Of a DNA stretch of 64,000 bases, positions 13,968 through 24,400 are shown piece by piece. How positions within the stretch are numbered: position 1 is the first letter of the stretch; each line of letters begins with the position of its first letter. The stretch lies in contig NC_066844.1 in assembly GCF_001640805.2 (NCBI RefSeq), positions 1,668,008 to 1,732,007 on the forward strand. The letters are read 5' to 3'. The translations under genes were made by a program, and so were the position numbers. This DNA comes from Lates calcarifer (lineage: Eukaryota > Chordata > Actinopteri > Centropomidae). Under the pieces are notes generated by a model, which worked only from the letters and a program-made list of their open reading frames with translations, did no database searches and was not told the origin of the DNA.

Positions 13968-16488
13968 CTACATGAACATGTCGTCGTAGCCGGGCGGGGG
14001 CATGTGGTCTGGATCCGGCCTAAAAAAACAAACACAATGTGCTGTTGTTACTGTCATATTTTTATTTGTTAGCTTCTCTCTCTCACTGTTTCCGATGTAA
14101 ATGGAACACACCCTAAGTATCGGTATCGGCCAGAATAAACCTGATCAATATCTGATCCTTTCTCTTCTGAACTCTGCTGGGTTTGACACCTCAGCCGTCT
14201 CCTTCTGCAGCCAGGCCAAAATTAATAAAAAATGACTTGGTTGCACCGGTGACTGACTCAGTTCTGACAAGAGAAACAAATCCAATAACCCCCCCTCTTT
14301 CTCTCAGTTGCTAAGTTCTCATTTTTATCCGATGTTTGAAACTTGATGGCTTTGGAAATAAAGGTTGTTGTCAGGTTTGTGTCTCTGCAGCTGCTGTCTG
14401 TACGTGAAACAGCCTCAGGAATCAAATTCACACATTTCAACTTTCTGTTTGGCCTCAGTCACTTTCACTGGCGTCTCTTTGCAGCCAGAACAGACAGAAG
14501 CTCGAGACCGTTTTACGACAGACCTGAAACTTGTGCTTCACGTGGACAAACAGAGGGAGGTGTGTGTTTGTTTGTGTTTGTGTCTCACCCAGGTCTGTGT
14601 CGTCCGACGGGTCCAAACGGGTCGAAGCGAGCTCCTGGGGGAACGGCTCCAGGAGGCAGGATGTCTGGTATTCCGCTGGACGGGTCAAAGCCGGAGCGAG
14701 GATACCCCGACCTCAACGGGTCGACTATCATCCCGCCACCGCCACGAGACCTGCAGACGGGGGAGGGACGGGGGGAGGGGGGCAGAGTGAAATCTATTGT
14801 TCCTTTCACTCAGTTTTGAGGAGTCGCTGCTGTTTCTCCGTCTAAATGTTCTGACTGCGATGAAGTGAGGACACAGCGTTCTTTGTAAGCTGAATAAAGA
14901 AACTCAGGCTGATGTAAAATTAATGCAGAGACTAAAACTAAAACACAGACTCAGGGTGTTGCAGCTGTGGTTTGGTGTTTTGGATTTTAGTTTGTGGTTA
15001 AAGCTTCACATTTCTCTGGACAGACGCCAGTAATCCCCCGTCGGTCTGTCTGTTCCCGCATGGACGGACTGTTCATCCTCCAAAATCCCAGATTAGAACA
15101 AAACAACCAGACCGATGCTTCAATGTATGTATGTTCATCATGTCTGAAAATGATGATTTGTCAGATTTCTATATTTATTGTCATTATAAAGACGGAGAGA
15201 CAGACTCACCCAAACGGATCCAGATCTGCTCCTCCAGCTGCGAACGGAGGAACCATCGGGTCGGGCCTGAAACACACAAATAACACAAATGAATCATCTC
15301 TACATTTAAAAACCTTTGTCTGTCTGTAGATCAGGCGACATCAGACAGTCTGACAATGATTTTGATCATTAAGCATTAAATGTTTTTATTTACTTATTTT
15401 AAATCTTAGGATTTCCTACTTTCCTCTGTTTTCTCTCACTGAAGCCTGAATATCCTGTTTTTTTTTATTGTTGTTCAGACGAAAGAAGAACTTTCCAGAC
15501 GTAATCCTGGACTCTGGGATCATGTGATGGGACATTTTTTAGACCAGTAATGTGATATGTAAACACTGCAGCAGGACTTCAAATGAACTGTGGCTGAAAC
15601 TAGAATATAAAACATTCAAACTCAAATGAAATGATTTGTTTGAGCTGTTGGAGAGATAAGAAACGAACAGATTACACAACAACTTGAAGATTAAACAAAG
15701 AACAATCTAATTAGTTAAAACATTAGTCAACAGTCAGAGACAATCAGCGACAGATCTGGTAGCTGATTAATTGTTTTGGATTTTTTCAAAAAGCAAAAAG
15801 CTTCTTAAGTGTGAGGTTTTGCTGTTTGTCTCCTGTGATTATACCCTGATTATATTTGGGTTTTGGACTTTGGAGAAATCTGAAGAACCAAAATATGAAT
15901 CAAGAACATAATCAGGCGATTAATCAATGATGAAAATAATCAAACAAAGTTGTTTTTGCTTTTATCATCCCGTCAGTAATTCTCTTTTTTTTCCTCTTTC
16001 TTTCTTTGCATCCTAATTTCACGTTCTGGATTGTTCCTGTCATCTCTCTCTCACTCTTCATCCCTTCTTCCTCCTTCTCTCTCTCTCTCCTCTGCCTGTT
16101 TTCAACACTGCAGCCCTGACTCAGTTTCCTCATTCATCACTCCTCGTCTCCTTGTCTCTCGCTGCATCCCTCTTTATCTGTTTTTCTTATTTTCTCTCTC
16201 TCTCTCGCTCAGATTTTTGTTTACTTTCTCTCCATCTGTCATTGTTTTGATCTCATCCTCATCTCCCTCCCCCACCTCGCCCCCCTCTCTTTGCGTCTCT
16301 CTGGGGACGAGGAGGCGACAGCAGCGAGGTCGATAAAGTGCTGACATCACCTCGCATCTCATCTGATCGGGTCACGGCTAAGAGGAGAGGACGGAGGAGG
16401 AGGAGGAGGAGGGAGAGGGAGGGAGGGGGGAGGAGCAGAGTGACTGAATCTGTCCTGCAGCTCCTCTCTCTCTCTCTCTCTCTCTCTC

Positions 16489-16531
<43 letters not shown>

Positions 16532-16578
16532 CTTTCCTCCATAACTCTGTCTTTAAATACTGAATAGAGGATACTGCA

Positions 16579-16612
<34 letters not shown>

Positions 16613-19600
16613 ACAAGTTTGTATCACTGGTTGAGGGTTGAGATTTTGGTTTGGGGTTGGGGTTAAGGTGAGGGTGAGATGCTCTGGGATGCATGATGTC
16701 AAAGAGTGTCCTCGCAAAGACAGGTGTACAAGGATCTATACACTTCATTAGGTACACCTGTTCCACTGCTCGTTAACTCAAATATCTAATCAGCCAATCA
16801 CATGGCAGCGACTCAGTGCATTAGGCACGTACACGTGGTGAAGACAACCGCTGAAGAACTGAGCATCAGAACAGGAGAAAGGTGATTTAAGTGACTTTGA
16901 ATGTGGCATGGTTGTTGGTCTGGTCTGGGATTTTCCTGCACAACCATCTCTAGTGTTCAGGGAATGGTCTGGGTGATACTCCTGTCAGCTAAGAACAGGA
17001 AACTGAAGCTACAGTTCACACAGGCTCAACAGAACTGGACAGTCCGGGTCTTTGCCTCCCATCAGTACCAACCAGTGCGGCTGCATTCCCTGCCGAGGAT
17101 GTCTGCTGGGCATGCGGAGGGGGTCGCTGTCCTCCCCTCTTCTTCTCTGCCTCTCCTCCTCCTCCTCCCTCTGACTCTTCTTCTCTGACCTCTGTCCCGT
17201 CGGTCTGTCCTGGGGCGGCAGCAGCTGAGTCTTCACCTTCTCTGACAAACTGTCTGCATCTTTGAACACACTGTAGAGAGATTTTACCTGTTAGCTTCAG
17301 TTAGCAAAATAAAAACAAACATTCAGGCACTCTATTTCTGTTTCATATTTAATGAATAATCATAAACATAATGGAAAAAAATCTGCATCAAAATGCCAAA
17401 AGACAAAGTGAGAAAGGGGGTAACGAGGTCAGGTTTTGAGTTTCATGCAGCCCAGATGGTCTTTACTGAGGTTTTTCTTCATGAGAACACAGGCAGCACA
17501 TTCCAGTCTGATCATCAGGACGTTTAACTGATGATTTTATCTTTTTACTGTCTGTTGAAATGAGTCCCTCTACCATTAATGTAAAACCAAACAAATCACA
17601 CACCAACCTGTCAAACGTGTGCAGCTGGTTGGCGTCCACGTGTTCGCTGATGTTCACCGTCAGGTCTGACACCTGCTGCGTGCTGGAGTTCTTCATTCAC
17701 ACAGATACAGCAGATTAAAAAAAGACAAACACACGAGGAAAAGATCAATACCTGCTGGACATTTCTGTTTATCATTATATCAGAAATAAACAGCAAACTG
17801 AAGAGATGAGAGCAGCTAAATCTTGTTTTTGCTGACCTCCAGTGGTCAAAGTGAGTTCTCAGTTTAGAATTGTTTATATATTATATTGTTTATATCTGGT
17901 TTTGTATTTCTAAATAGTTATTGCTTGCTTATTGATTCCTTTGTATATTTTCCTGTCCCTGTTTGCTGCTGCAACAATGTAAACTGGATTATCTCATCTC
18001 ATCATTCACATATTTGATGTGTATGTTAATACAAATGCATTTCTGTACAGATGACCTGAAATTCTGTGTTGATTTACACAGCAGATCCATTTTAAAGTAC
18101 TTCTTGTATGTGTGTTGGAAGGTGATGGACGGAGTTAACTTGTGATATTTAGTTTATTGTGTAGTTTCATTCTGTTTCCTGGTTTAATTTCTTTCTTCTT
18201 TTTTTGCTGGTGTGACGACCCTCCCTCTCTCTCCCTCTCTCTCTCTCTCTGGTGCTGGAGAAAGCCGTGGCAGAGCGACGTCAGCAGCACCTGGGCTCGT
18301 TAGTGACTCTGACACACCTGGGCCCTGTGGTCCCTATAAAAACCCTTTCAGAGCTCAGTTCTGGTTCTCTCTCCTCCCTCAGACACCTGTGGTTTTGGTT
18401 GGTATTTGGTTTGTGTTGCTGCACCTTACAACACTACACACACACACACACACACACACACACCTCTCATCTGCCACTGTTAGTTTAAGTTTTCTCTTAG
18501 GTTTATTCGTTCTTTTTGATCTGTTGTGTGCATGATGATGTGGTTAACCAACACCTGTCCTCATAGACTAAAACACTGACTTTTAGAATTTATTTTGTGG
18601 CATTGAGTCAGCGAGCAGGTGTTTACATTTCTTTTTCACATGTACAAGACAAAGTTTCACCCATAAATCCTCTTCCTCTGTTTTTTTTTTTTTTTTAAAT
18701 TGTGTTTTTTGCAGCTGGTGGACTTCAGAGAGGTTTCCCTCCAGGTTTATCAGCTGTGCTCACCATCAGGTTGAAGATCAAGGTGGAGTCGACAGAGATG
18801 GCTTTGAGCAGCATCTGTGTGTCACCGTCTCTGGGTTTGTATCTCAGACTGTACAGCTCCTTGTTGCTGCTCCAGTCCGGAGGCAGCAGCTCGGACTTCT
18901 TATCGCTGCTGCTGGGCTGGAGGTTTGAAAATAATGAGAGAAATAGGGATAAAGAGTGAGAGGACAGAGGAGAGTGAAGGTGCTGTCTGTGTCAAAGTCT
19001 ATGTAGTGCTTTAGGTTAGCTAGCTAAAGATGACATGACAGTTTTTAGAGCTCGTCGTTATCTTTATGTTTAACTGCTGGTTGATTCTGCATCAAACACG
19101 TCAACTCGTTGAAACAAAGCTAAAACACGTTTCAAAATGTCGGTAGATAAGATCAGTTACATACAACAGATCCTGTGGGAAGCTAACGCTAATCTGAGCA
19201 GGAGACAAGTTAGCGAGTGCAGAATTCCTTTTGAAAAATTGAGATTTAATTTATTTCAGGACAGCGCAGGTCAATTAGCGCTTTAGAACACACCAAAACT
19301 CTTGGCATGAATATTTAAGAGTCATACTTCAATTCGGTGTATGGCTTTTTCACAAAGCAGCACGCATTTCGATGGAAATCTAATTCAGCTTCTCTTAAGC
19401 GTATGACAATCTCCATATTAAATATATGATACGGAAAGCGATTGAAACCAAAGTTGTAGGAATTGAGTCATGAATCGTTAATATGCAATTTCATCCAAAA
19501 TAAATAATCTATTGCGTTACTGAACAGTGCTCAACGTAGCGTTAAACTGCTGTATTTTGAATGGAGTTTGGTCTGTAGCTAACAACGTTAAATTGTTCTC

Positions 19601-19731
19601 ACCGCATCTCCGGACCCGACACACCTGAATCCGCTCTTTATCATCTCCCAGTGAACGAAACACACCACGGCGTCCTGCGGACAGGTGATGCTGCCCGCGA
19701 CACAGGTGTACAACACCTCTAAACCTGCCAT
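13968..19731 (-). CDS. psmf1: Proteasome inhibitor PI31 subunit (psmf1), 7 exons, complete
   Basis: PI31 binds and regulates the 20S proteasome and acts as a proteasome adaptor. Exons on the minus strand are 19731-19603, 18916-18764, 17690-17608, 17270-17073, 15266-15210, 14750-14589 and 14019-13968. All junctions keep phase and give 277 residues (human 271). The N-terminal FP (Fbxo7/PI31) domain covers about residues 1-150 and opens MAGLEVLYTCVAGSITC; the motif KKSELLPPDW is diagnostic. A charged linker (EEEEERQRRR) in exon 4 is followed by DPLRMP and the Gly/Pro-rich tail with MIVDPLRSG and two DPFG motifs. The protein ends PPPGYDDMFM, where human has DDMYL, so the HbYX-like tyrosine is phenylalanine here. 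Donors of exons 3 and 4 are both weak (GTTGGT). The fourth intron holds a Tc1 relic. The gene is divergent from pigu. Confidence 0.95.
16463..16530. repeat. (TC)n microsatellite, interrupted
   Basis: CT/TC dinucleotide run with a few CC interruptions, inside psmf1 intron 4. Confidence 0.9.
16580..16609. repeat. (AC)n microsatellite
   Basis: About fifteen AC units in psmf1 intron 4, just right of the TC tract. Confidence 0.9.
16738..17045 (+). pseudogene. Tc1-like transposon relic (left end plus transposase fragments)
   Basis: The left edge TACACTTCATTAGGTACACC matches the terminal repeat of a widespread fish Tc1 family. Downstream, conceptual translation shows GDLSDFE and GMVVG (helix-turn-helix region of the Tc1 transposase). 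A collapsed stretch follows, then LLSAKNRKLKLQFTQAQQNW, which precedes the first catalytic aspartate in intact family members. The parts between are deleted, the DDE catalytic core is absent, and the relic stops about 28 bases from the psmf1 exon 4 donor. It is a dead 5' fragment. Family recognition is from memory of fish Tc1 proteins. Confidence 0.75.
18205..18510 (+). repeat. Possible LTR-like or promoter-bearing repeat, with (CA)n
   Basis: Within psmf1 intron 1, a segment with a TCTC run, GCACCTGGGC, ACACACCTGGGCCC and a TATA-like CTATAAAAACC (near 18,338) resembles solo LTRs of fish retroelements. A looser counterpart with TATATAAA lies near 10,500-10,680. An uninterrupted (CA)n follows at about 18,435-18,463. 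The LTR idea rests on style only; no matching second LTR, tRNA primer site or target duplication was found. Confidence 0.3.
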
Positions 19732-20295
19732 GTCTCTGTTATCCAACTACAACAACATCGGTTCAGTTTCTAGCGGAGAAGCGAAAACGAAAGTCGGAAC
19801 AAGCAACCACTTCCTGTCTGCGCTTTTCAGTGTAAAAGCACAACAACATTTACCAGCTTTAATGAAGAAAATAAATGAAATATATTTTTTAAACTGTTTA
19901 AATAATTAATAAGAACAATAAATAATAACAAACAAATAAAAATGTAGTACCAGCTTCCTGATGAGGCACTTTTTTAAAAAGGGTTTATATTGTACTTAAT
20001 GGCACTGTTGCTGGTCAAGAAGTCATTTAATGATGCTTGTGCCAAATTAGCTCCATAAGGTGAATTAGCTGTCATTCCATGTGACCTGTGCTGTCAGTTC
20101 ATTATACTGTGTGATGAGAGTAAGCAATCCAGCCAGTGTCCGACAACGTTGGTGTAGCCACCCAGCAGGTGTGTGACATGTATATGTCCGTGTGTGTTGT
20201 GTTATGTGATATTTTAGCAATAAAATGTGTCATCAGACTGGGAGACACTTAGATTGTTTGTATACCACTGTGGTATAAAGGTCAGAAGGTCACAT

Positions 20296-20508
20296 CTATG
20301 CATGTACAACACTTAAGGCCTTTTTAAACTGTTTTCCCTGCTGTGTTTTCCAGTCAGTCCAGTTCCAGTGGTGTAAAATCTTCAGGTGACGATCTGTTAT
20401 CAGGTTACTGAGCTCCGCTATGGCTGACACATCCTCACTGGTGGACCCGAAGAGAATGACAAAGTAGGTGTTCTCACTCCTGACGGCTGCTGTTATGACT
20501 GAGGGCAC
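20296..20508 (-). pseudogene. Unrecognised protein-like fragment, 70 codons
   Basis: The minus-strand frame reads MPSVITAAVRSENTYFVILF and continues with GSTSEDVSAIAEL and ILHHWNWTDWKTQ. Its composition looks protein-like and not random, with balanced hydrophobic and charged residues and little low complexity. I cannot assign a family. No convincing splice sites, flanking exons or promoter were seen. It may be a piece of a transposon-encoded or duplicated gene. No function is claimed. Confidence 0.3.
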
Positions 20509-21301
20509 GTAAACAGTCCAGTGTCCTCAGAGTGACATGGTCAAACATCTGTTGTTCCTGCTCTTTGCCACCTAGGGGGCACCATTTACCCTGAGACAGA
20601 AACAGAATGAGCGACATGGTTGGCTTGAATCAGCTTTGATTTTTGAATTTTTGTATAAATTATACAATGTTTAAATGTAAAATATTACAGCTACAGAAGC
20701 TTGGAAGAATTAACATTAACAGATGAATTACCTCAGCTGTTTGTACCTGTAATCAGTAGTCATTGAAAAGTTCAGTTTGACTTAATCTTTATCAATATTA
20801 GTTTGCTATAAGCGAACACGCTGATATGTCATGGTGCGACTTGGACGTGCAAGAAACGAGCTAATTTCTTCATGTAGGTGATTATTGTTGTCAGGTCACC
20901 ATCAATTTTTGGAAACCTGTATTTAACCAGTGTACTGTTCACTGGTTAAAAAACAGAAGACAAATTTCAGAAGAACATTCTGATGATAAAATAAATCTGT
21001 TAGCATCTCTACACTTTTCTTCTCATTTCTTTAATTACGTTTGAATCTTAAAAATGCCAGTTTGTTGAAAATAGACAAAAAAACTAATTTTAACTTTTAT
21101 TTAATAAAAGAAAAGTATCCTTAGCGGAAAAGCAGTGTTGACTGTGTCTAACTTTACCGAGTTTTGTCAATCGTGTTTTGATCCAACCCATAAAGAGTCC
21201 GGGGTGAAAACATGTTCAGGTTTTATCGTTCCGCTTTGAAAAGGAAAGTTATTTACTTAAATCTTTAAAAATTGAGAAAACAAAAACAAAACAAAAAACA
21301 A

Positions 21302-21360
21302 TACTAATAATAATAATACTACTACTGCTGCTGCTACTACTACTAATAATAATAATAATC
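21302..21360. repeat. AT-rich trinucleotide repeat (AAT/ACT/CTG)
   Basis: Imperfect runs of TAA, TAC and TGC triplets directly upstream of the pigu promoter. Confidence 0.85.
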
Positions 21361-21425
21361 ACTTCATTGTTAATCGTAGTTTTAGTTTTGTATGCTAACG
21401 TTTGTTTTCGCTTGTGTAATAAAAG

Positions 21426-21483
21426 ACTATATTTCCCATCGTCCCTCTCGCAGGGCGGAGAGAACTTCCCTGTCAAGATGGCG
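21426..21483 (+). promoter_or_regulatory. pigu core promoter: ZNF143-like site and YY1 site at the start codon
   Basis: ACTATATTTCCCATCGTCC (21,426-21,444) closely follows the ZNF143/THAP11 consensus ACTACAnnTCCCA. The start codon lies in CAAGATGGCGGC (21,475-21,486), a textbook YY1 site over the initiator ATG. No TATA box is present. This layout is typical of short-5'UTR vertebrate housekeeping promoters. The sites are read from sequence; occupancy is inferred. Confidence 0.6.
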
Positions 21484-24400
21484 GCTCCTTTGACTCTACT
21501 TTTGCTCGTAGCCGTTACTATCCGCGCCGCTCTGTTCAGATCCAGTTTATCGGAGTTAATTGCGGAGAGGGTGGAGGTGGTGTCGCCGTTAACCGCCTGG
21601 AAGAGAGGTAAGCGGGGGTTCGGCAGCTTTTTGGGGCCGGTTTTGTCGCTGAAACGCCGCTCTGGCTGCCTCCTCACCTCGGCGCTGTCACCCGGTAATT
21701 GAATGAAGTCGGAAACGTCAAACCGGTTTAGCCACAAAAATCACAATCTACGGTTATAAACACCGCCAAAGATTCATTAGATCAGATTCAAATCGTTGTT
21801 TTCCCGTGTTGTTCCTAATGGAGGTTCATCACTGAGTTTGGATCTTCTAGTGTTGGAGCATCACCGGATGACAGTGGTGTCCTCACCGGGCTGAGATGAG
21901 AGGCATGCCCGGTGTGGTTTGGTCAGACAGTCTCAGTGGGGGCCCCCTTATCACCTAATAATCCCCCCCACTACACCTGCAGGAAGGACTGAATACACAG
22001 GTGTAAAGAGCCCTCACACCAAGAACTATAACAGTGACCTGAGCATCCACACTGCAGGCTCCAGCTGTGTCGAAGTCGTTAATAATGATCTTAGTAGAAA
22101 TCAAACACTGATTACGAGGTTGCACCTGAATGCATCACAGACGTCTTTCTTCTTAGTGTCCTTTGTTTTATCAGACAGCGGAGTTTGTCTCTCTACAGAG
22201 CCCCGTCCATAATGAGTACTTTAACTTTTGATGCTACTTTTTGTCCATTTTGGTGTTAATGCATTTACAGTTTCATTCGTAATGGAGTACTTTTATTTTG
22301 CAGTATTGTTACAGGATACTTGATGAACCTGTGAGCACTCTGTCATAAAATTATTAAACATAAATTGGTTTCTGACACATGAACAGAAGACTTTTCACCC
22401 TGCTCAGCTGTGATGCTTCATTAGAAACTGAAGTCACACTGAGGTTTTTGTATAGTAAGTGTAAGTGATAGACTCTCTCTTATACACAACACATCAGCCA
22501 ATCACAGTCAAACACCACAGCTCTTCATGAATTGTTCATTAAGCAGCAGGAAGTTACATCATCAAATCAGAGGCTGCAGCTGCTCCTATTAACAGGATGG
22601 AAATGTCATGATGACCAGAGCTGGATGCTGAAACTGTCTCTGGTGACGTGTTGTTTTGTTTTGTCTGTAGTGATTGAAGGTTTGGCTCTGCTGGATCTGG
22701 GAGTCTCACCGTACTCTGGAGATGTTTTCCATGAGGTGAGAGGCACACACACACACACACACAGGCCTGGGGGGAGGGGTCATGTCTCCCTGACAGACTA
22801 CACACAGGCTGCTGACCATGCTGGTGGAGGTTGGCTGACTCCAAACGTCCAAATCCAGATTTACAGACTTTACCCATAATCCATGTAAAAATCTATCTAA
22901 TATACATCTAATGTTACACTTGGATACATCCTGCATAAGTTACTATATCTTTATATTTTTAAACTTCTGTTTATTGGAGTTTTTCTGACACTATGTAGAA
23001 CAACTATACAGTTATATAAGTGAGTGTATAAACACACTTTGACAGACAGTAAAGACGCCATAGGATGTATTTGCTGTATTATGAGCAACACATTCAACAG
23101 TATATATCATTTGATCAGTATTTTTAGTTACAGTTAATATTCTTCTAGAAAGAAACTTGCATCAAAAGTGAAAAAGGCAAATTAAAAATAAGGCAGTAAA
23201 GCAAAAACAACAGTCCCGAGTGCTCCTGAAACCACTGAAACCACCTTGGGCTTCACCTTCCACATCTGTTCCAGTTTTTCCTTCAGCCACCTCGATCTTT
23301 TCATGCTCGTTCTTGCTCATTGTGGACGTTGGTCGTCTTCTCGTCCATACTTCCTACGAATATTGCATGAAAAGTTGCATAACTTAAATCTCAGTTAATG
23401 ATCAAACTGTGAAAGGGTGTGTGACAGATGCTGCGTCAAAATCTCTCACTGGGGTTGAGTTGTGTTAAAGTGAACTAGAAACAGGAATGTCGACATTACA
23501 AACAAGTTTAAAATGTCTCTTTGCATTGCATGTATTTAATCATAAAAATCTATATCTGGTTTTACGCACGTTTGTCGCTGCCACTCCTGCTTTCTTGTCA
23601 GTTTTATTGTTTGGAAAAATGTCACCTGACCAGTGTTGTTGCTGATGGAGCGACAAAAAAAAAGAGAAAAACAACCATATTCATATTTAAAGAATCCTTT
23701 ATGTAGCTTCAGGTCTAGGGAATGTTTCAAAATAAAAGCCCTCAAATAGAAAACAGGTGTTTAAGATCTCTAACTGCTCTGGTCCACTGTCACAGAGACC
23801 TTCCGTGGTACGATCTTCACTGGGAGGAAATCCCAAGTGTCGATGAATGGAAACAGCCTGTGTTTGAAGGTGTGTGTGAAGGTGTGTATGTGTGTGTTAG
23901 TATCAGGATCAGAGAACGACAGCTTCCCTCTGCTCCAGTCCAGATTCACTCTGATCCTCCAGAGCTTCTTCTTCTTCAGTCGGAGCTCAGCGACCGGAGA
24001 CGGTGGCGACAACGCAGAGTATGTTTCTCCATTGAACCCTATTCTCCATAATCCGGACAGGATGTCCCCCTTCCTCTGGACAGACTCCGCTAACACACCC
24101 ACCACCCAGTACATGCTGTCTCCCACCTCGACGTCCCAGCTGTGAGTCCCGGAGTCAAACCCCTCCGAGCCCAGGACGATGCGGTTAGAACCAAACCTCT
24201 CTGGATTGTCGGGGAGCTGCTGTTCCTCTTCTCGCCTCACACTGGTCAGATCCTCAGACAGGATGACTCCTGAACCAGCTGTGTTTGGGTCCAGAACCAC
24301 AGGACTGTAGGAGACCATGTTCTTCATCTTGTTCCAGATGTTGAAGCTCAGGTTGGCCAGGTGTTTGGCCTCGTCTATCAGAGCTCCTGAGTGCAGCTGT

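Larger units (their letters stand above)
15267..16737. other. psmf1 intron 4, left part, with long TC and AC microsatellites
   Basis: No exon is seen between psmf1 exons 4 and 5 here. The intron carries pyrimidine-rich blocks (16,040-16,300), a purine-rich block (16,381-16,440), an interrupted (TC)n at about 16,463-16,530 and (AC)n at about 16,580-16,609. Translations of these tracts are simple-sequence artefacts. Confidence 0.8.
19732..21477. other. psmf1-pigu divergent intergenic region
   Basis: This 1.75 kb region separates two divergent housekeeping genes and should hold both promoters. Next to psmf1, the minus strand carries CAGGAAGTGG (about 19,810), a good ETS-family site, and no TATA box is seen near either start. 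The middle is AT-rich with an unassigned protein-like fragment (20,296-20,508). A run of AAT/ACT-type trinucleotides lies at 21,302-21,360. Confidence 0.6.

Noticed and set aside
16338..16605. Ser/Leu or Arg/Glu-rich frames
   Set aside because: They are pure translations of the TC, AC and GGA repeats in psmf1 intron 4.
16901..17188. 95-codon plus-strand frame as a gene
   Set aside because: It joins a piece of Tc1 transposase to the antisense of psmf1 exon 4.
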